DNA of 64,000 nucleotides. Origin: Coemansia sp. RSA 1804. Its lineage: Eukaryota > Kickxellomycota > Kickxellomycetes > Kickxellales > Kickxellaceae. Position numbers and translations under genes: made by a program. Within the stretch, counting starts at the first letter, position 1; the number at the start of each line of letters is the position of its first letter. The notes below the pieces were generated by a model. The model saw only the letters and a program-made list of their open reading frames with translations. It made no database searches and was not told the origin of the DNA. The DNA is taken from NCBI GenBank assembly GCA_027578815.1, contig JANBTH010000005.1:1-64000 (forward strand), written 5' to 3'. This document shows positions 29,631-39,407 of this stretch, in pieces.

Positions 29631-31202
29631 ATGATTGGGATTGGCAGCAGCCTGCGCCTACCGCCGCAGCCGCCATCTTCAAGCAAGCATCGGGCAGACA
29701 ACAGCCGCACGCACCGGCGCGAAAGCAGCCTCAGCACCAACGCTAGCACCACAAGCAGCCAGTCGCGGGTTCTTCCATTTGCCACCGCATCCACACGCGC
29801 CCTGCGCATTGCGCCTCCCGTCACTGCCACAGGTGGAGGAGGAGGAGGCATAGCAGCGATGGCAGCGATTGCCGAGCACCCGGTATTGCCTCGTCGCGCC
29901 AGCGACAAGAGAGAGTCGCTTCCGACAATCACCATCGATGGCGCGGCAACCGCCACGGTGTCCGGGCAAACGTATTACCCGGCGCTCGGCCATCCGCGCT
30001 TTGCATTAGCCAAGCCGCGCCGTGTCATCACGGCAAACAGCGCCATTGCAGGCACCACCAGCGCAATGGGTCTTGACCATGGAACAGGCTATTATGACAA
30101 ACCCGGCAATGCCAGTGTGCGCCCGGCAAAGGGGCGCAGGAAGCCAGGAACGGCCCAGAGGGTTCGTGCATCCATCAGCCTGCACTCGATGCTTCCGTCG
30201 GCCACCGCCGAAGCAAAACGCCAGATGGCCGGCAGTCTAGCCAGCATCAACTCCGGCAGCAATAGCAGCCTGGGCGGCACTCGCACTCGCCCTATTATCG
30301 GGCTTGGTGTCACGCTGAATCCAACCGATGTGCTGGTGACGCTGCAGCCAAGAGGACGTAGCCAGAAGAATCTAAAGGAAAAGGAGGAAGAAAAGGGCCT
30401 GCGCTGCGCTGTACTGACCAAGACACCCAGGCTTCTTTCTCCCGTCCGGTCCCTTTTCTACGCGGATTGCGTGGAAGCCGCCAGACCTACAACACACCAG
30501 AACAACAACAAAAACAGCATTGACAGCAGCAATAGTCCCGACACAGCTAAGCACCAGAGCGAGGCGCTGCTGGACAAAGCGTTCAAATGCGTGTCGTTCG
30601 AGTCGCTTCGCTCCACAAGTTCCAGCTCCAGCTCCAGCTCCAGCTCCAGCTCCAGCCTATTCGGCCCGATTAATGGGGATCCCAAGCTTGTTGCGCTGTC
30701 GAATAGCAGCAGCAGCAATAGCAGCAGCAGCGCAGCTGGTCGTAGCGGCGCCGAAAGAAACGCCGTTGCTGGCTCTGATTCGGATTATAATTACGATCTC
30801 GATCTTGGTGATACCGAGGAGGAGGAACCAGCACCACAGACTGTGCAAAAGGACATCCACGAGAAAGAAGCACAAGAAGAAGGGGCTGCTCCCAAGCAAT
30901 CATCCTTATTGTCGTCGTCGCAGTCCAGCCTGGGCCACCAGCCAGTCGCCGTCACCTGCGTTCTCTGTTTCGAGCATGTTCTGCTTTCGCAGAAACGCAG
31001 CTACACGCTGCGGTGTCCTGGCTGCGGGAATGGGCTGGAATGGCTCAGCGACAGAAAACGCAGCTGCTTAAGCGAGCTGCAACAGCCACCGCCAGCCGAA
31101 CCGTGGTCTCTGCCATCGTCGCTGTCAACTCTAAGGCCTCAGGACCAGCAACAATGCAAACTCAGACAAGGCTTTGCTCTTTTGTCCTCCGCGACGCACT
31201 GA
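29631..31202 (+). CDS. Unknown Ser-rich protein with a C-terminal double-CxxC motif
   Basis: A 523-aa protein I cannot assign. Most of it is low-complexity Ser/Ala/Thr/Asn and probably disordered. A TCCAGC hexanucleotide repeat encodes a Ser run (30621-30656). The most structured parts are around GQTYYPALGHPRFALAKPRR (about 112-131), IIGLGVTLNPTDVLVTLQPR (about 223-242) and, near 440-475, VTCVLCFEHVLL...LRCPGCGNGLEWL, whose two CxxC pairs suggest a small zinc ribbon. Acidic and basic clusters lie before it. ATG at 29631. It is divergent from the bZIP gene and followed in the same direction by the B-box protein. No membrane segment or signal peptide seen. Confidence 0.65.
   Translation: MIGIGSSLRLPPQPPSSSKHRADNSRTHRRESSLSTNASTTSSQSRVLPFATASTRALRIAPPVTATGGGGGGIAAMAAIAEHPVLPRRASDKRESLPTITIDGAATATVSGQTYYPALGHPRFALAKPRRVITANSAIAGTTSAMGLDHGTGYYDKPGNASVRPAKGRRKPGTAQRVRASISLHSMLPSATAEAKRQMAGSLASINSGSNSSLGGTRTRPIIGLGVTLNPTDVLVTLQPRGRSQKNLKEKEEEKGLRCAVLTKTPRLLSPVRSLFYADCVEAARPTTHQNNNKNSIDSSNSPDTAKHQSEALLDKAFKCVSFESLRSTSSSSSSSSSSSSSLFGPINGDPKLVALSNSSSSNSSSSAAGRSGAERNAVAGSDSDYNYDLDLGDTEEEEPAPQTVQKDIHEKEAQEEGAAPKQSSLLSSSQSSLGHQPVAVTCVLCFEHVLLSQKRSYTLRCPGCGNGLEWLSDRKRSCLSELQQPPPAEPWSLPSSLSTLRPQDQQQCKLRQGFALLSSATH
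30621..30656 (+). repeat. TCCAGC hexanucleotide repeat, six units
   Basis: Six perfect TCCAGC units, in frame, encoding 12 serines inside the preceding CDS. A likely site of length variation between strains. Confidence 0.85.
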
Positions 31203-32223
31203 GAGATAATGGCAAGTAAGGCTGGCGGGGGAAGAGAGGATAATAAAAGCGGTAAAGAGGAAACAGAGTAGAATTGAGGAGATTTCTATTATTGACGGTT
31301 TGTTTTGCTTCTTTTGATTTCTATTTGTTTGTTGACATCTCATTGACACCAGTTGCGCCACTCTAAATTTCTTTTGACAATATAACGTAATGCTCAAAAA
31401 GGGAGAAACAAGCGAATAACCAAAATTTAATGCAAGGAACTGCTGGTATTTCTACTCTTGCTTGTTACCATTTTTGGGAAATAACGGTTTTTCATTTGTG
31501 TACACTTTCTTCTTCTTCATCAAGAATCCGTTGAAGCGCAGCATTATTTTTTCTTTCTCCTCTTCTTCCTCTTGCCGCGTAATTTTTCGTTTTTTATTTT
31601 TCTGCTCCTTTTCAATTCTCCCGGTTTTTGTACCTGTAAACCAAAAGAAGACGTATCGGCATATTTCCACCATAGGTACGGTTATTGACGGTCTTTGCGG
31701 ATAAAGAAATTCCGGAAATGTCTGATACACCGAGCCATATCAGCTTACATTTGCTCCCCCTTCTCCCCACTCCCTCCCTCACACGCACAAAAGAAAAAAC
31801 ATGGACTGTTAACTACACCAAGCCAGACAAAACCATTCTAAATAGCAAGATAGATCAAAAGGGGAGGTGTTGTTTTTTTTATTGCCTAACGAATACGGTG
31901 ACCAAAATCACATGGCATATTACAATATAATACCAAAAACCTAGCATAGATTATACAGGATTAGAGCGCCGTCTACACCAATTCGTTTCATTTCATCTGG
32001 CTGATATCCACATGTCATTCGCTCCCTTTCTCTTCTCTTCTTCTCTCCCACTTGCCATATTAGGTCTGTCTGCTCATCTGGCATGCGATACATTTTTTGT
32101 CTTTTACTGTAGAGATCACGAACAACATCGTAAAAAAGTAAAAAAAAGAATCTCCCGGCTCTTGTGCCAAGCCTCTAGATTCGATAACAACAACTAAAAC
32201 AGCAGCAAAAAGGAGGAGAGAGG
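31203..32223. other. AT-rich spacer upstream of the B-box gene
   Basis: Pyrimidine-rich tracts near 31550-31620 and 32020-32060, no gene seen. It should include the 3' UTR of the preceding gene and the promoter of the next. Confidence 0.5.
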
Positions 32224-35200
32224 ATGGCACCTCCTCCACCGTTTCTGCAAACCCTTTTGGATTTCTGCGCCAACCGCAGCAGCACAGCACCATCCAGCGG
32301 CGCCAAATCCCGACAGCAGAATGACACCAGCATCGAAGAGCCAAGCACCAATGTTGGTACCACTCCAATGGCAGAGCCGCCAAACCGTGCACAGCTTGGC
32401 AGAAGCTCCGTCCACGTGATGCAGAGCACACATGACGCAACATCAGCAACAACGACGACGACGCCCGACAATGGTGGCAACAGAAGAAGGACAGGCAGGA
32501 GGCGGACGCAGAGCAGAAGCTCCTGGCAAACAGACTGTGTCGATCCACAGCTGCTGTTTCAGGCGGATGTGGATGGTAATAATAATAATAACGATGAAGG
32601 CAACCTGCGACAGAAAGGCGCGACGAAGCTGTCGCGGTTTCTATTCAAAGGCAAAAGCAAAGCATCGCTTGCAAAGGAGCTTTTGCTGCAGCGTCCAGCC
32701 GAGAGCAGCGGTGTTGCTTCTTTCAAACAGAGTGCGCAGCATCAACAACAACAAAAACAACAAATGCAACAAATACAACAGCATGCGAGGGTCAAAAGCG
32801 ATGGCTGTTGTGCTTCTTTCTTGCCCCAATACAACAACATTCACAATCACGGCCATAACCCATACTCGGCCACGCCTAGCACGCCATCGCCATCATCGTC
32901 ATCATCACCAGAAGCAGCTACGCCGCAGAGGAGATTGCACAATCGCCGCAACAGCACCAAGCATAGCACTACTACTCATCGTCATTCTGATACACCACTT
33001 ATGCCCCTTAATGGCAAGCAACATCACCGCAGTCATCACAGCAATACTCAGCAGCATCAGCAGCATCAACAATACTCGGCAGAAGCATACGGACAAACTA
33101 CAGTAGCCGACTGTCCAGCGCCAGTTCCTCACTTTGTACACACACAGCTGGACACATACCAGCACCAGCACCAGCACCAGCACCAGCACCAGCACCAGCA
33201 TCAACAGAACCAGCAGAATCGGACTCGGACTCAGTTTGGCCACAGTCCCCTCAAACACATTTTGTCGATGCGCAGCCCATCATCATCGTCGTCGGGCTAC
33301 CTCGAAGGCCACACAAAGAAAGGCAGAAAGGGGAGGAAACGCAGTGCCTCCATCGCCACTACCAGCGCACACAGCGTACCGCCAGTTACAAGCAGAAGCG
33401 CCCAGTCTAGCGGGACATACGCGGATGCCGCGGTAGCAGCCACACTCGCGCCCGAGACTCCACCGCCGCTACAGCTGGATCCGTCGCATGGTTTGGCCAA
33501 CACTACACCAAACAAACACAGCAGCAGGCACCACGGCAAGCAGAAGAGAAAGCACAGCAACCACCGGCGCGGACGCAGTGGCGGAGGATCGAGGGCTGCT
33601 GTGGCGGCGGGATCCAAGGAGTCGTCTCCAATGTCAACACACACGCTGACCGAGGAAAGAGAAGCCCACGGCGTGACAGCTCTGGCTTTGTATGATAGCA
33701 GCGGTGGTGATGGTGTTGGTCTCAAGCAGAAGAGCTCGTGTGCCAGCGAGATGATGCTGGTCATGGAGGCCCTGGAGCCGCTTACGGTGGCAGTTGCAAC
33801 AACCGTACCGGCAGAGGAGAAAGAAGAGGATTTATCCAACCAGAACCAGCTCCAGCTCCAGCTCCAGCAGCCGCTGCTTGCCACGCTGGCCGAGGAGGAG
33901 GATGACGCAGTGGCCGAAGAACAATCACCAGCACTTGCCAGCAACATCCAGCAGCAGTCGGCGGCGGATCTGGAGGCGCTGGCAGCTGAGGCGCCAGAGC
34001 AGGACCGGTGCACGGTGCATCCGGGAGCGCGCAACGATCTGTGGTGCCAGACATGCAGCCAGGCGATATGCAGCCGATGCATCGAGGGCCCTGCAGCAAC
34101 CGGCATCAGCAGCGGCATCGGCCACCGGCTGCACAGCGTGGTGAAGCTGGCAGCAGCCTACGACGACACGTATGAGACAATCGAGATGCTGCAGCTCAAG
34201 CTGCTGCGCAACCTGGCGGAGACCCGGAACCGCACCACGCTCCTCGACAGCGCAGCGTCGGACCTGGATGCCTCGCTCGCGCAGGCCAGCAACCAGCTGG
34301 AGCAGAACACGCAGGCGGATGCCGAGCGGATCGAAGCCGAGTTCCACGCAATCCACGCGGAAATCGACACCCACCGCGCCGACTGCCAGCTCTGGCGCAG
34401 CGCAATCGAGGACACGCTGTCGACGGTGCAGTCGGTGATGGACGGCGTCACGCAGGCGCAGGCTGTTGCGCAGTGCGACGCGCTTGTCGGCGTCATGGAA
34501 ACCGCCGCCCGCGCGCGCCCGCTGGCGTGGGCCGTCGAGCTGCCGCCGTCTGCCGCGCGGCTGATGGGCTGCGTCCGGCCCGCCGCCTTCTTCTTCGCGC
34601 TCCGCGTGCCCAGCGTCATGGACCTCGGACGCAAGCGCGGTCACGTGCGCGTGGCCGGAACTCCGGCGTCTGCGCACGGCGCCGTGTGGGCGGCCGAGGC
34701 GCGGCGGTCGCGCAACGCGCTGGGCGAGCCGTGCCTGGCGGTGGCCGTCACGTGCGTGGAGGGCCCACCTTCGTCGTCGCCGGCAGCGATGATGGTTGGC
34801 GTCGATCTGGCGGCACCATCCTATGGCGGCGATTCTGCGCAGACGGGAGAGCGGCGCCACTTTGCGCAATGGCACGCAGCCAGCTGGACGCAGACGCAGA
34901 CGCACACATTCACTGTGTGCACGCTGGATGAGCTGGAGCGGTCGGGCGTCTTGGCTTCCTCACCGTCGTCCTCGGCTGGAGACAGCGGCGCTGGCGATGT
35001 GGTTGTGCGCATTGGCGTGCGGCCCGAGTCGTTCCGTGCGCTGGCGCTGGCGCAGGGCGAGCGGATCCGGGTGCTCGAGGAGCGGCTGCGCAAGGTGACG
35101 GAGAGGCCGGCGGATCCGACGGCTGTTGCGCTGGACCAGACGGTGTGCTCCGTGCGGCCGTCCCGGCGCCGACGCAGCGATGCGCGCGGCTGGGCCACTT

Positions 35201-37902
35201 CGCCGCGCGCGAGTGGGCGGCGCAGCGATGTGCACCAGATGTTTGCGCGTCCCGGCGCCGACGACAGCATTGCTGGCGCAAGGCGTCCGTCGCTGGCGCC
35301 GATGCTGCCGCTGCCTGTGCTTCCGCCTCAGCAGCCACCACCGCAGCTGGTCCCCTCGCTGTCTGCACAGCAGCAGCAGCTCGTGTCGTCGCCTCCGCTC
35401 TCGCCCTCGCCTTCATCAATCGCTGGTGGTGGTGGTGATCTGCTTGATCAGAATCAGTCGCCGTCGTCCCAGAGCCAGTTCCACCGTCGCGCAGTGTCGC
35501 TGACGACCAAGCTGCGCCGCCAGCCGCCGATTCCGTTTCCGCTGGCCATGCGCACACGCAGCGTGCAGTCGTCGGTGACGATGATGCATGTGGCGTCGGG
35601 TGCGAATGGGTCGCAGACCTCGGTGGCATCCAAGTCGTCGCTCTCGGCGCTTGCGCGGCTGACGCAGCCATTTGGCAACAGCAACAGCAGCAATGATGCT
35701 GGCGATGATGACGATGGCGACGGGAAGCCCGGGATGCTGCGCAGACTGAGCGGCTGGATGCGCAGCACTGCTGCCGAGGGCCGGACGGCTGCGCATCGTG
35801 CGCGGAGGGCACGGCGGCTGGCAAGCAGCGGCGGCATCGGAGGAGGAAGTTCGCTGGCGCTTGGCGATGATGCGTCGATTGAGGAGGAGGAAATCGACGA
35901 CTGGACGTTCCTTGATGGCGAGGTTATGTCGCCGCAGCAGAAGCAGCCATTGCCGGAAGCGGAGGAAGATGCTGCTGCTGAAGCTGCTCTCTGTAAACCC
36001 CACGCGGGACGCTGTCTGGCGCCGTCGGTTCCGCTGCCTCCGCTGCCGCTGGCCGAGCCGGCCGCAGTGGTTGCCGCCGACGACGATATCGAGGCCGGAT
36101 TCGCGTTTGACGGAGCGGCCGACATCGAGCGCGAGCAGGCCGAGGTTGACGCGCGAGCCAGACGGTTGCGCACGGACGGCGCCTCTTCCAGCAGCGATCT
36201 GCAGGCGCGGTACGATTCCATCGTGCAGCGCATCGACGCCCTGCAGCTGATTGCCAACACGGTGGAGAACTCGCGCGACGGATTGACCGAGGGCACCCTG
36301 CGGCGGATCAGCTCGGAACTCGGCGTGCTTCTCGATGGGCGGAGACGAAGGATCGAGGATGCCAGGGCGCGCGCTGCTACCACGGCCTCTGGTGCTGGCA
36401 TGTCGCCGTCGCCTCTGGGATTCAGGCGCCCTGTCACTGCTGGTGCCAATAACGATGATGATGACGATGACGATGGCTTGCCGCCGCTGATGGCTGCCGC
36501 TCATTCGCGCCGCTCGTTCTCGATGGATCCCGCCGAGATCCGGCGTGCCGTTGCGCGCGCTGTTGTCGAGCAGCCGGCTGGAGGACCATTGCAGCGCAAT
36601 TCTAGAGACAGCAACGGCAGAACCAGCAGCACTAACACCACCAACGGCACTAGCAACAGAAGCACCAGCAGCAACGGCAGCAGCAGGGCCGGCAGTCCGA
36701 GACGCGGCCAGACACCAGGCAGTCGCCGCGTGTCCGTCGGATCTGGATCCGGACCCGGGTCGCGTGTGGTGCGGCCAATCCGGCGTGACAGCGTCAGTAC
36801 GGCGGCGGCAGCTGTGGGATCAGACACCGATGGCACGCAGCATCAGCAGCTGACTCCGCAGACTAGAAGACAGGGCGGGATTCTCAAGGCCGGCCGCACA
36901 CGGCGCGCTATGCCAACAGCGCGACTGCCTGGCAGCTCGGGACCCGATTTCCATGGCGTGGCTACTAGTAATGCTGCGTCTGCTTCTACCGCCAGTAGCA
37001 GCAGCACTCCTCGTAGATCCAGTGGCAGCGAGCCGGCTCCTCCTTCTTTTTCTCTTTCTCTTTCTCTTTCCCAGCCACGCACCCCCAAATCCGCTGGCGC
37101 TCGTAAGCGTGTGAGGTTTCCGGAGGAGCAGCGGCTGCTCGAGACGATCAGATTGGTTGATCCGCAGATTGCGCAGTCGATCGAGACCCGTGCCGCCGCC
37201 GCCGCCTCGTTGGTCTCCCCGGCGCCGCAGCAGAGAGCCGAGCCCGCTGCTAGTGCTCCGGCGCCTACCGTGCCTGGCAAAATGCAGTCGTCGGCGGGTA
37301 ATGCGCGGTGGTCCGATAACGATAGCGAGGGAGAGGAGGAGGAGCAGCGGGTCACGGGGCTTGCGGCGCGCGTGAGATCCAGTCCCAGACTGTCTCCCAA
37401 GCTACCCGATGATCCTGGAGACTCCGATTCCAACTCATCCGACAGCCTGGTGTCGCCTGCGAGCTGCCGCTTCAACACGGCCACCTCCGTTCTGTTTGAC
37501 GAGGCCACCGATCTTCCTATTGCGCTGCCGTCGGCGCCTCCCGCGTTCAAGCGCCCGCCGCTGCCGCGCCCGCCGGCATCGCTTCACATGGTGCTTGGAC
37601 ACGATTACCACCAGCAGCAGCCAGGGCTGCCAGGGCTGCCAGGGCTGCCAGAACCGCTGCTGTCGGAGAGCAAGCAGCGAGGCTGGAAACGCAGGGCGTC
37701 GCTTGCTGTTGGCCCCAACGTCGGGTCCGCGCATTCCTCGCCCGTTGCTGCTCCCTTCGACCAGTATCCGCTGCTGGGCGGCGAAGGCAGCAACATCTCC
37801 AGCCCGCTGTCGGATGTGGCCGTGTTTGGCGGCGATTATGAGGACGCTGAGCGTGGCTGTGATCAGGGCGGCGCTGCCACTACTGCTCGCTTGTGGTCGT
37901 AG
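32224..37902 (+). CDS. Giant B-box zinc-finger / coiled-coil protein (TRIM-like, no RING)
   Basis: A 1,892-aa protein read in one frame. Residues about 1-590 are disordered with Gln, His, Ser and basic tracts, including a seven-unit Gln-His repeat (33160-33201). At about 596-640 a B-box type 2 finger is visible: CTVHPGARNDLWCQTC, then CSRC and paired histidines (GHRLHS). A helical coiled coil follows (about 640-760), as in the B-box/coiled-coil unit of TRIM proteins. A more globular, GC-rich segment extends to about 960 (AAFFFALRVPSVMDLGRKRGH). The rest is Ser/Ala/Pro/Arg-rich with acidic patches, an ordered helical stretch near 1310-1390 (LQARYDSIVQRIDALQLI) and a GLP triplet repeat near the C-terminus. 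No RING or known C-terminal TRIM domain seen. Function unknown; protein-protein scaffolding is the safest inference. Confidence 0.8.
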   Translation: MAPPPPFLQTLLDFCANRSSTAPSSGAKSRQQNDTSIEEPSTNVGTTPMAEPPNRAQLGRSSVHVMQSTHDATSATTTTTPDNGGNRRRTGRRRTQSRSSWQTDCVDPQLLFQADVDGNNNNNDEGNLRQKGATKLSRFLFKGKSKASLAKELLLQRPAESSGVASFKQSAQHQQQQKQQMQQIQQHARVKSDGCCASFLPQYNNIHNHGHNPYSATPSTPSPSSSSSPEAATPQRRLHNRRNSTKHSTTTHRHSDTPLMPLNGKQHHRSHHSNTQQHQQHQQYSAEAYGQTTVADCPAPVPHFVHTQLDTYQHQHQHQHQHQHQHQQNQQNRTRTQFGHSPLKHILSMRSPSSSSSGYLEGHTKKGRKGRKRSASIATTSAHSVPPVTSRSAQSSGTYADAAVAATLAPETPPPLQLDPSHGLANTTPNKHSSRHHGKQKRKHSNHRRGRSGGGSRAAVAAGSKESSPMSTHTLTEEREAHGVTALALYDSSGGDGVGLKQKSSCASEMMLVMEALEPLTVAVATTVPAEEKEEDLSNQNQLQLQLQQPLLATLAEEEDDAVAEEQSPALASNIQQQSAADLEALAAEAPEQDRCTVHPGARNDLWCQTCSQAICSRCIEGPAATGISSGIGHRLHSVVKLAAAYDDTYETIEMLQLKLLRNLAETRNRTTLLDSAASDLDASLAQASNQLEQNTQADAERIEAEFHAIHAEIDTHRADCQLWRSAIEDTLSTVQSVMDGVTQAQAVAQCDALVGVMETAARARPLAWAVELPPSAARLMGCVRPAAFFFALRVPSVMDLGRKRGHVRVAGTPASAHGAVWAAEARRSRNALGEPCLAVAVTCVEGPPSSSPAAMMVGVDLAAPSYGGDSAQTGERRHFAQWHAASWTQTQTHTFTVCTLDELERSGVLASSPSSSAGDSGAGDVVVRIGVRPESFRALALAQGERIRVLEERLRKVTERPADPTAVALDQTVCSVRPSRRRRSDARGWATSPRASGRRSDVHQMFARPGADDSIAGARRPSLAPMLPLPVLPPQQPPPQLVPSLSAQQQQLVSSPPLSPSPSSIAGGGGDLLDQNQSPSSQSQFHRRAVSLTTKLRRQPPIPFPLAMRTRSVQSSVTMMHVASGANGSQTSVASKSSLSALARLTQPFGNSNSSNDAGDDDDGDGKPGMLRRLSGWMRSTAAEGRTAAHRARRARRLASSGGIGGGSSLALGDDASIEEEEIDDWTFLDGEVMSPQQKQPLPEAEEDAAAEAALCKPHAGRCLAPSVPLPPLPLAEPAAVVAADDDIEAGFAFDGAADIEREQAEVDARARRLRTDGASSSSDLQARYDSIVQRIDALQLIANTVENSRDGLTEGTLRRISSELGVLLDGRRRRIEDARARAATTASGAGMSPSPLGFRRPVTAGANNDDDDDDDGLPPLMAAAHSRRSFSMDPAEIRRAVARAVVEQPAGGPLQRNSRDSNGRTSSTNTTNGTSNRSTSSNGSSRAGSPRRGQTPGSRRVSVGSGSGPGSRVVRPIRRDSVSTAAAAVGSDTDGTQHQQLTPQTRRQGGILKAGRTRRAMPTARLPGSSGPDFHGVATSNAASASTASSSSTPRRSSGSEPAPPSFSLSLSLSQPRTPKSAGARKRVRFPEEQRLLETIRLVDPQIAQSIETRAAAAASLVSPAPQQRAEPAASAPAPTVPGKMQSSAGNARWSDNDSEGEEEEQRVTGLAARVRSSPRLSPKLPDDPGDSDSNSSDSLVSPASCRFNTATSVLFDEATDLPIALPSAPPAFKRPPLPRPPASLHMVLGHDYHQQQPGLPGLPGLPEPLLSESKQRGWKRRASLAVGPNVGSAHSSPVAAPFDQYPLLGGEGSNISSPLSDVAVFGGDYEDAERGCDQGGAATTARLWS
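33160..33201 (+). repeat. CAGCAC hexanucleotide repeat (Gln-His x7)
   Basis: Seven in-frame CAGCAY units encode alternating Gln-His within the B-box protein. Alternating QH tracts can bind metal ions, but that is only a possibility here. Confidence 0.85.
37621..37647 (+). repeat. CCAGGGCTG 9-bp repeat, three units
   Basis: Three perfect copies in the 3' part of the B-box gene, in a frame giving GLP triplets. Confidence 0.85.
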
Positions 37903-38320
37903 TGGCTGATATTTGGGCAATAGTCGAGTGTATGATAATGAGTGGGGAGGAGGAGCCCCGAAATGAAGAATAGTCGACTTGTTATTTATTTTTCATACTT
38001 GCATTCGTTGAAATAGAATTTTGAGATAGTAGAGCCGTATATTTCATTGCTGAAGCAAGTATATTCACACCACCTGCGTTTCATATTCTAGAAAACATCT
38101 ACATTGATGTGGCCGAGCTACAACAATAAAATGTGGCAGAAACAATTTTCAAACACTCTTTGTGTTCATCGTGTGGAATCTGTCTAGAGTGAAATACAGC
38201 TTCATTAGACAGACTTGTAAAATGAGCTTTCTCTGGCTTCATTAAGTCTACAAATTAATTAATTATAAATTATTAATACACTCTTTACGACGCTACTGGT
38301 ATATAAGATAGTGCAAGAAG
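37903..38320. other. AT-rich spacer after the B-box gene
   Basis: Composition falls sharply to AT-rich directly after the stop. It contains a diverged direct repeat around CTTCATTA (about 38200 and 38239). No gene seen. Confidence 0.45.
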
Positions 38321-38720
38321 GTTTCTGTTTTGGAACATCTGCTCAGCTGGACATTCCTATCCCCAATTTGGCTTATTCTTTTTAACTAAAAAGAATGCAT
38401 GGCCGCACCACATGATAAGTAGATGACAAAGACACGTTTTTCTTACTATATTTTTCTACACGCAGTATTATAGCAAAATATATAGAATTCTATTTTTGGC
38501 ACACAAAAAAGCTGAATATATTTGTACAGAATGATAAAATAGAAAACTCTCTTTTTAAACCTCCAATTGCCTAGGAATATTAGGCCTATAAAAGCGTTAC
38601 AATTTTCTTTTTTTATCCACTATTTTTCAATTTTAAAATTATCTCCACTTGAAATATTCGCTACAGCTATCATTTTACAACACATTTGAAATAAAAAAAA
38701 CACTTGGGTAAATAACAACA
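38321..38720 (+). promoter_or_regulatory. Upstream module shared with the 16.5 kb small ORF (copy 2)
   Basis: Second copy of the ordered blocks described for 16141-16492. Key elements: CTGGACAT near 38347, GCACCACATG near 38405, ATATTTGTACA near 38517, TTAAACCTCCAATT near 38555, TATA-like GGCCTATAAAA (38583-38593) and ATATTCGCTACA (38654-38665). Substitutions and small gaps between copies indicate an old duplication with constraint on selected blocks. Confidence 0.7.
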
Positions 38721-38918
38721 ATGGCGCATACAATAGAGGATGTTAGAAAAAAGATTAACGGGTATTCTGGTAAAGTGTTAATTGGTTCAAATGGACCAAC
38801 AACGTTCTACGTTTGTGATGCTGAAACCCTAAAAAATTGTAGCGATGATTATGATAATAAACATATTAAAGAAGCAGAGAATTTCCGTCAAGCACACAAT
38901 AGAAAGTATAAGAAGTAA
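38721..38918 (+). CDS. Small protein, 65 aa, member of a two-copy family
   Basis: Starts MAHTIEDVRKKINGYSGK and ends in a Lys/Arg-rich tail (AHNRKYKK). Predicted soluble, two cysteines, no signal peptide. It shares its whole upstream module and a weak C-terminal resemblance with the 67-aa ORF at 16493. It is AT-rich in codon use, unlike the GC-rich genes on both sides of the island. It lies 489 bp upstream of the DUF4246-like gene in the same orientation. No known family recognised. Confidence 0.55.
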   Translation: MAHTIEDVRKKINGYSGKVLIGSNGPTTFYVCDAETLKNCSDDYDNKHIKEAENFRQAHNRKYKK

Positions 38919-39407
38919 GCAAAAAACTAAACAAACCGATCATGTTAACAGCTTTTAGAAGTGAATGGTAATTTTTAAATTCTATTTTCAATAGGGGAAT
39001 GGATATAATGATTACAAATCCACACTGAAAAAGAAAAAGATAAAAATTGATATATTTAAGCTTTCAATTTTTATAGTTTTCCTGAAGGTTTCGTAAATAA
39101 GAAGAGATCATCTGTTTGAGCTAGTAGATATATAAAAGAGGAAATTAGGTTCTAACGAAGCACGCATAACCCTTGCTATGTTACGTATCCAACAGAAAAT
39201 TAATATGCTTGGGATAATCATTTATGATAATGATTATGTGATCTTAATCATAATCTCTGGTATTTCCTTGAAATGGATTCCGAAATAGATTGTTTTTTGT
39301 TTGATTTTATTTCTTCCTGCTTTCTTCCCTTTTACTGCTTAAAAAGTTTTATTAGTTAACTTTTTTTAATCCTCTTTTCCTCTACATGCTTTTAACCGAT
39401 ATATTCA
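38919..39407. other. AT-rich spacer upstream of the DUF4246-like gene
   Basis: No gene seen. It contains an inverted repeat at 39214-39237: ATAATCAT and ATGATTAT around an 8-nt spacer. Confidence 0.5.

Noticed and set aside
33925..36504. Several 300-codon minus-strand frames over the B-box gene
   Set aside because: Shadows of a repeat-rich GC-rich gene; Arg/Ala/Ser composition without any domain.
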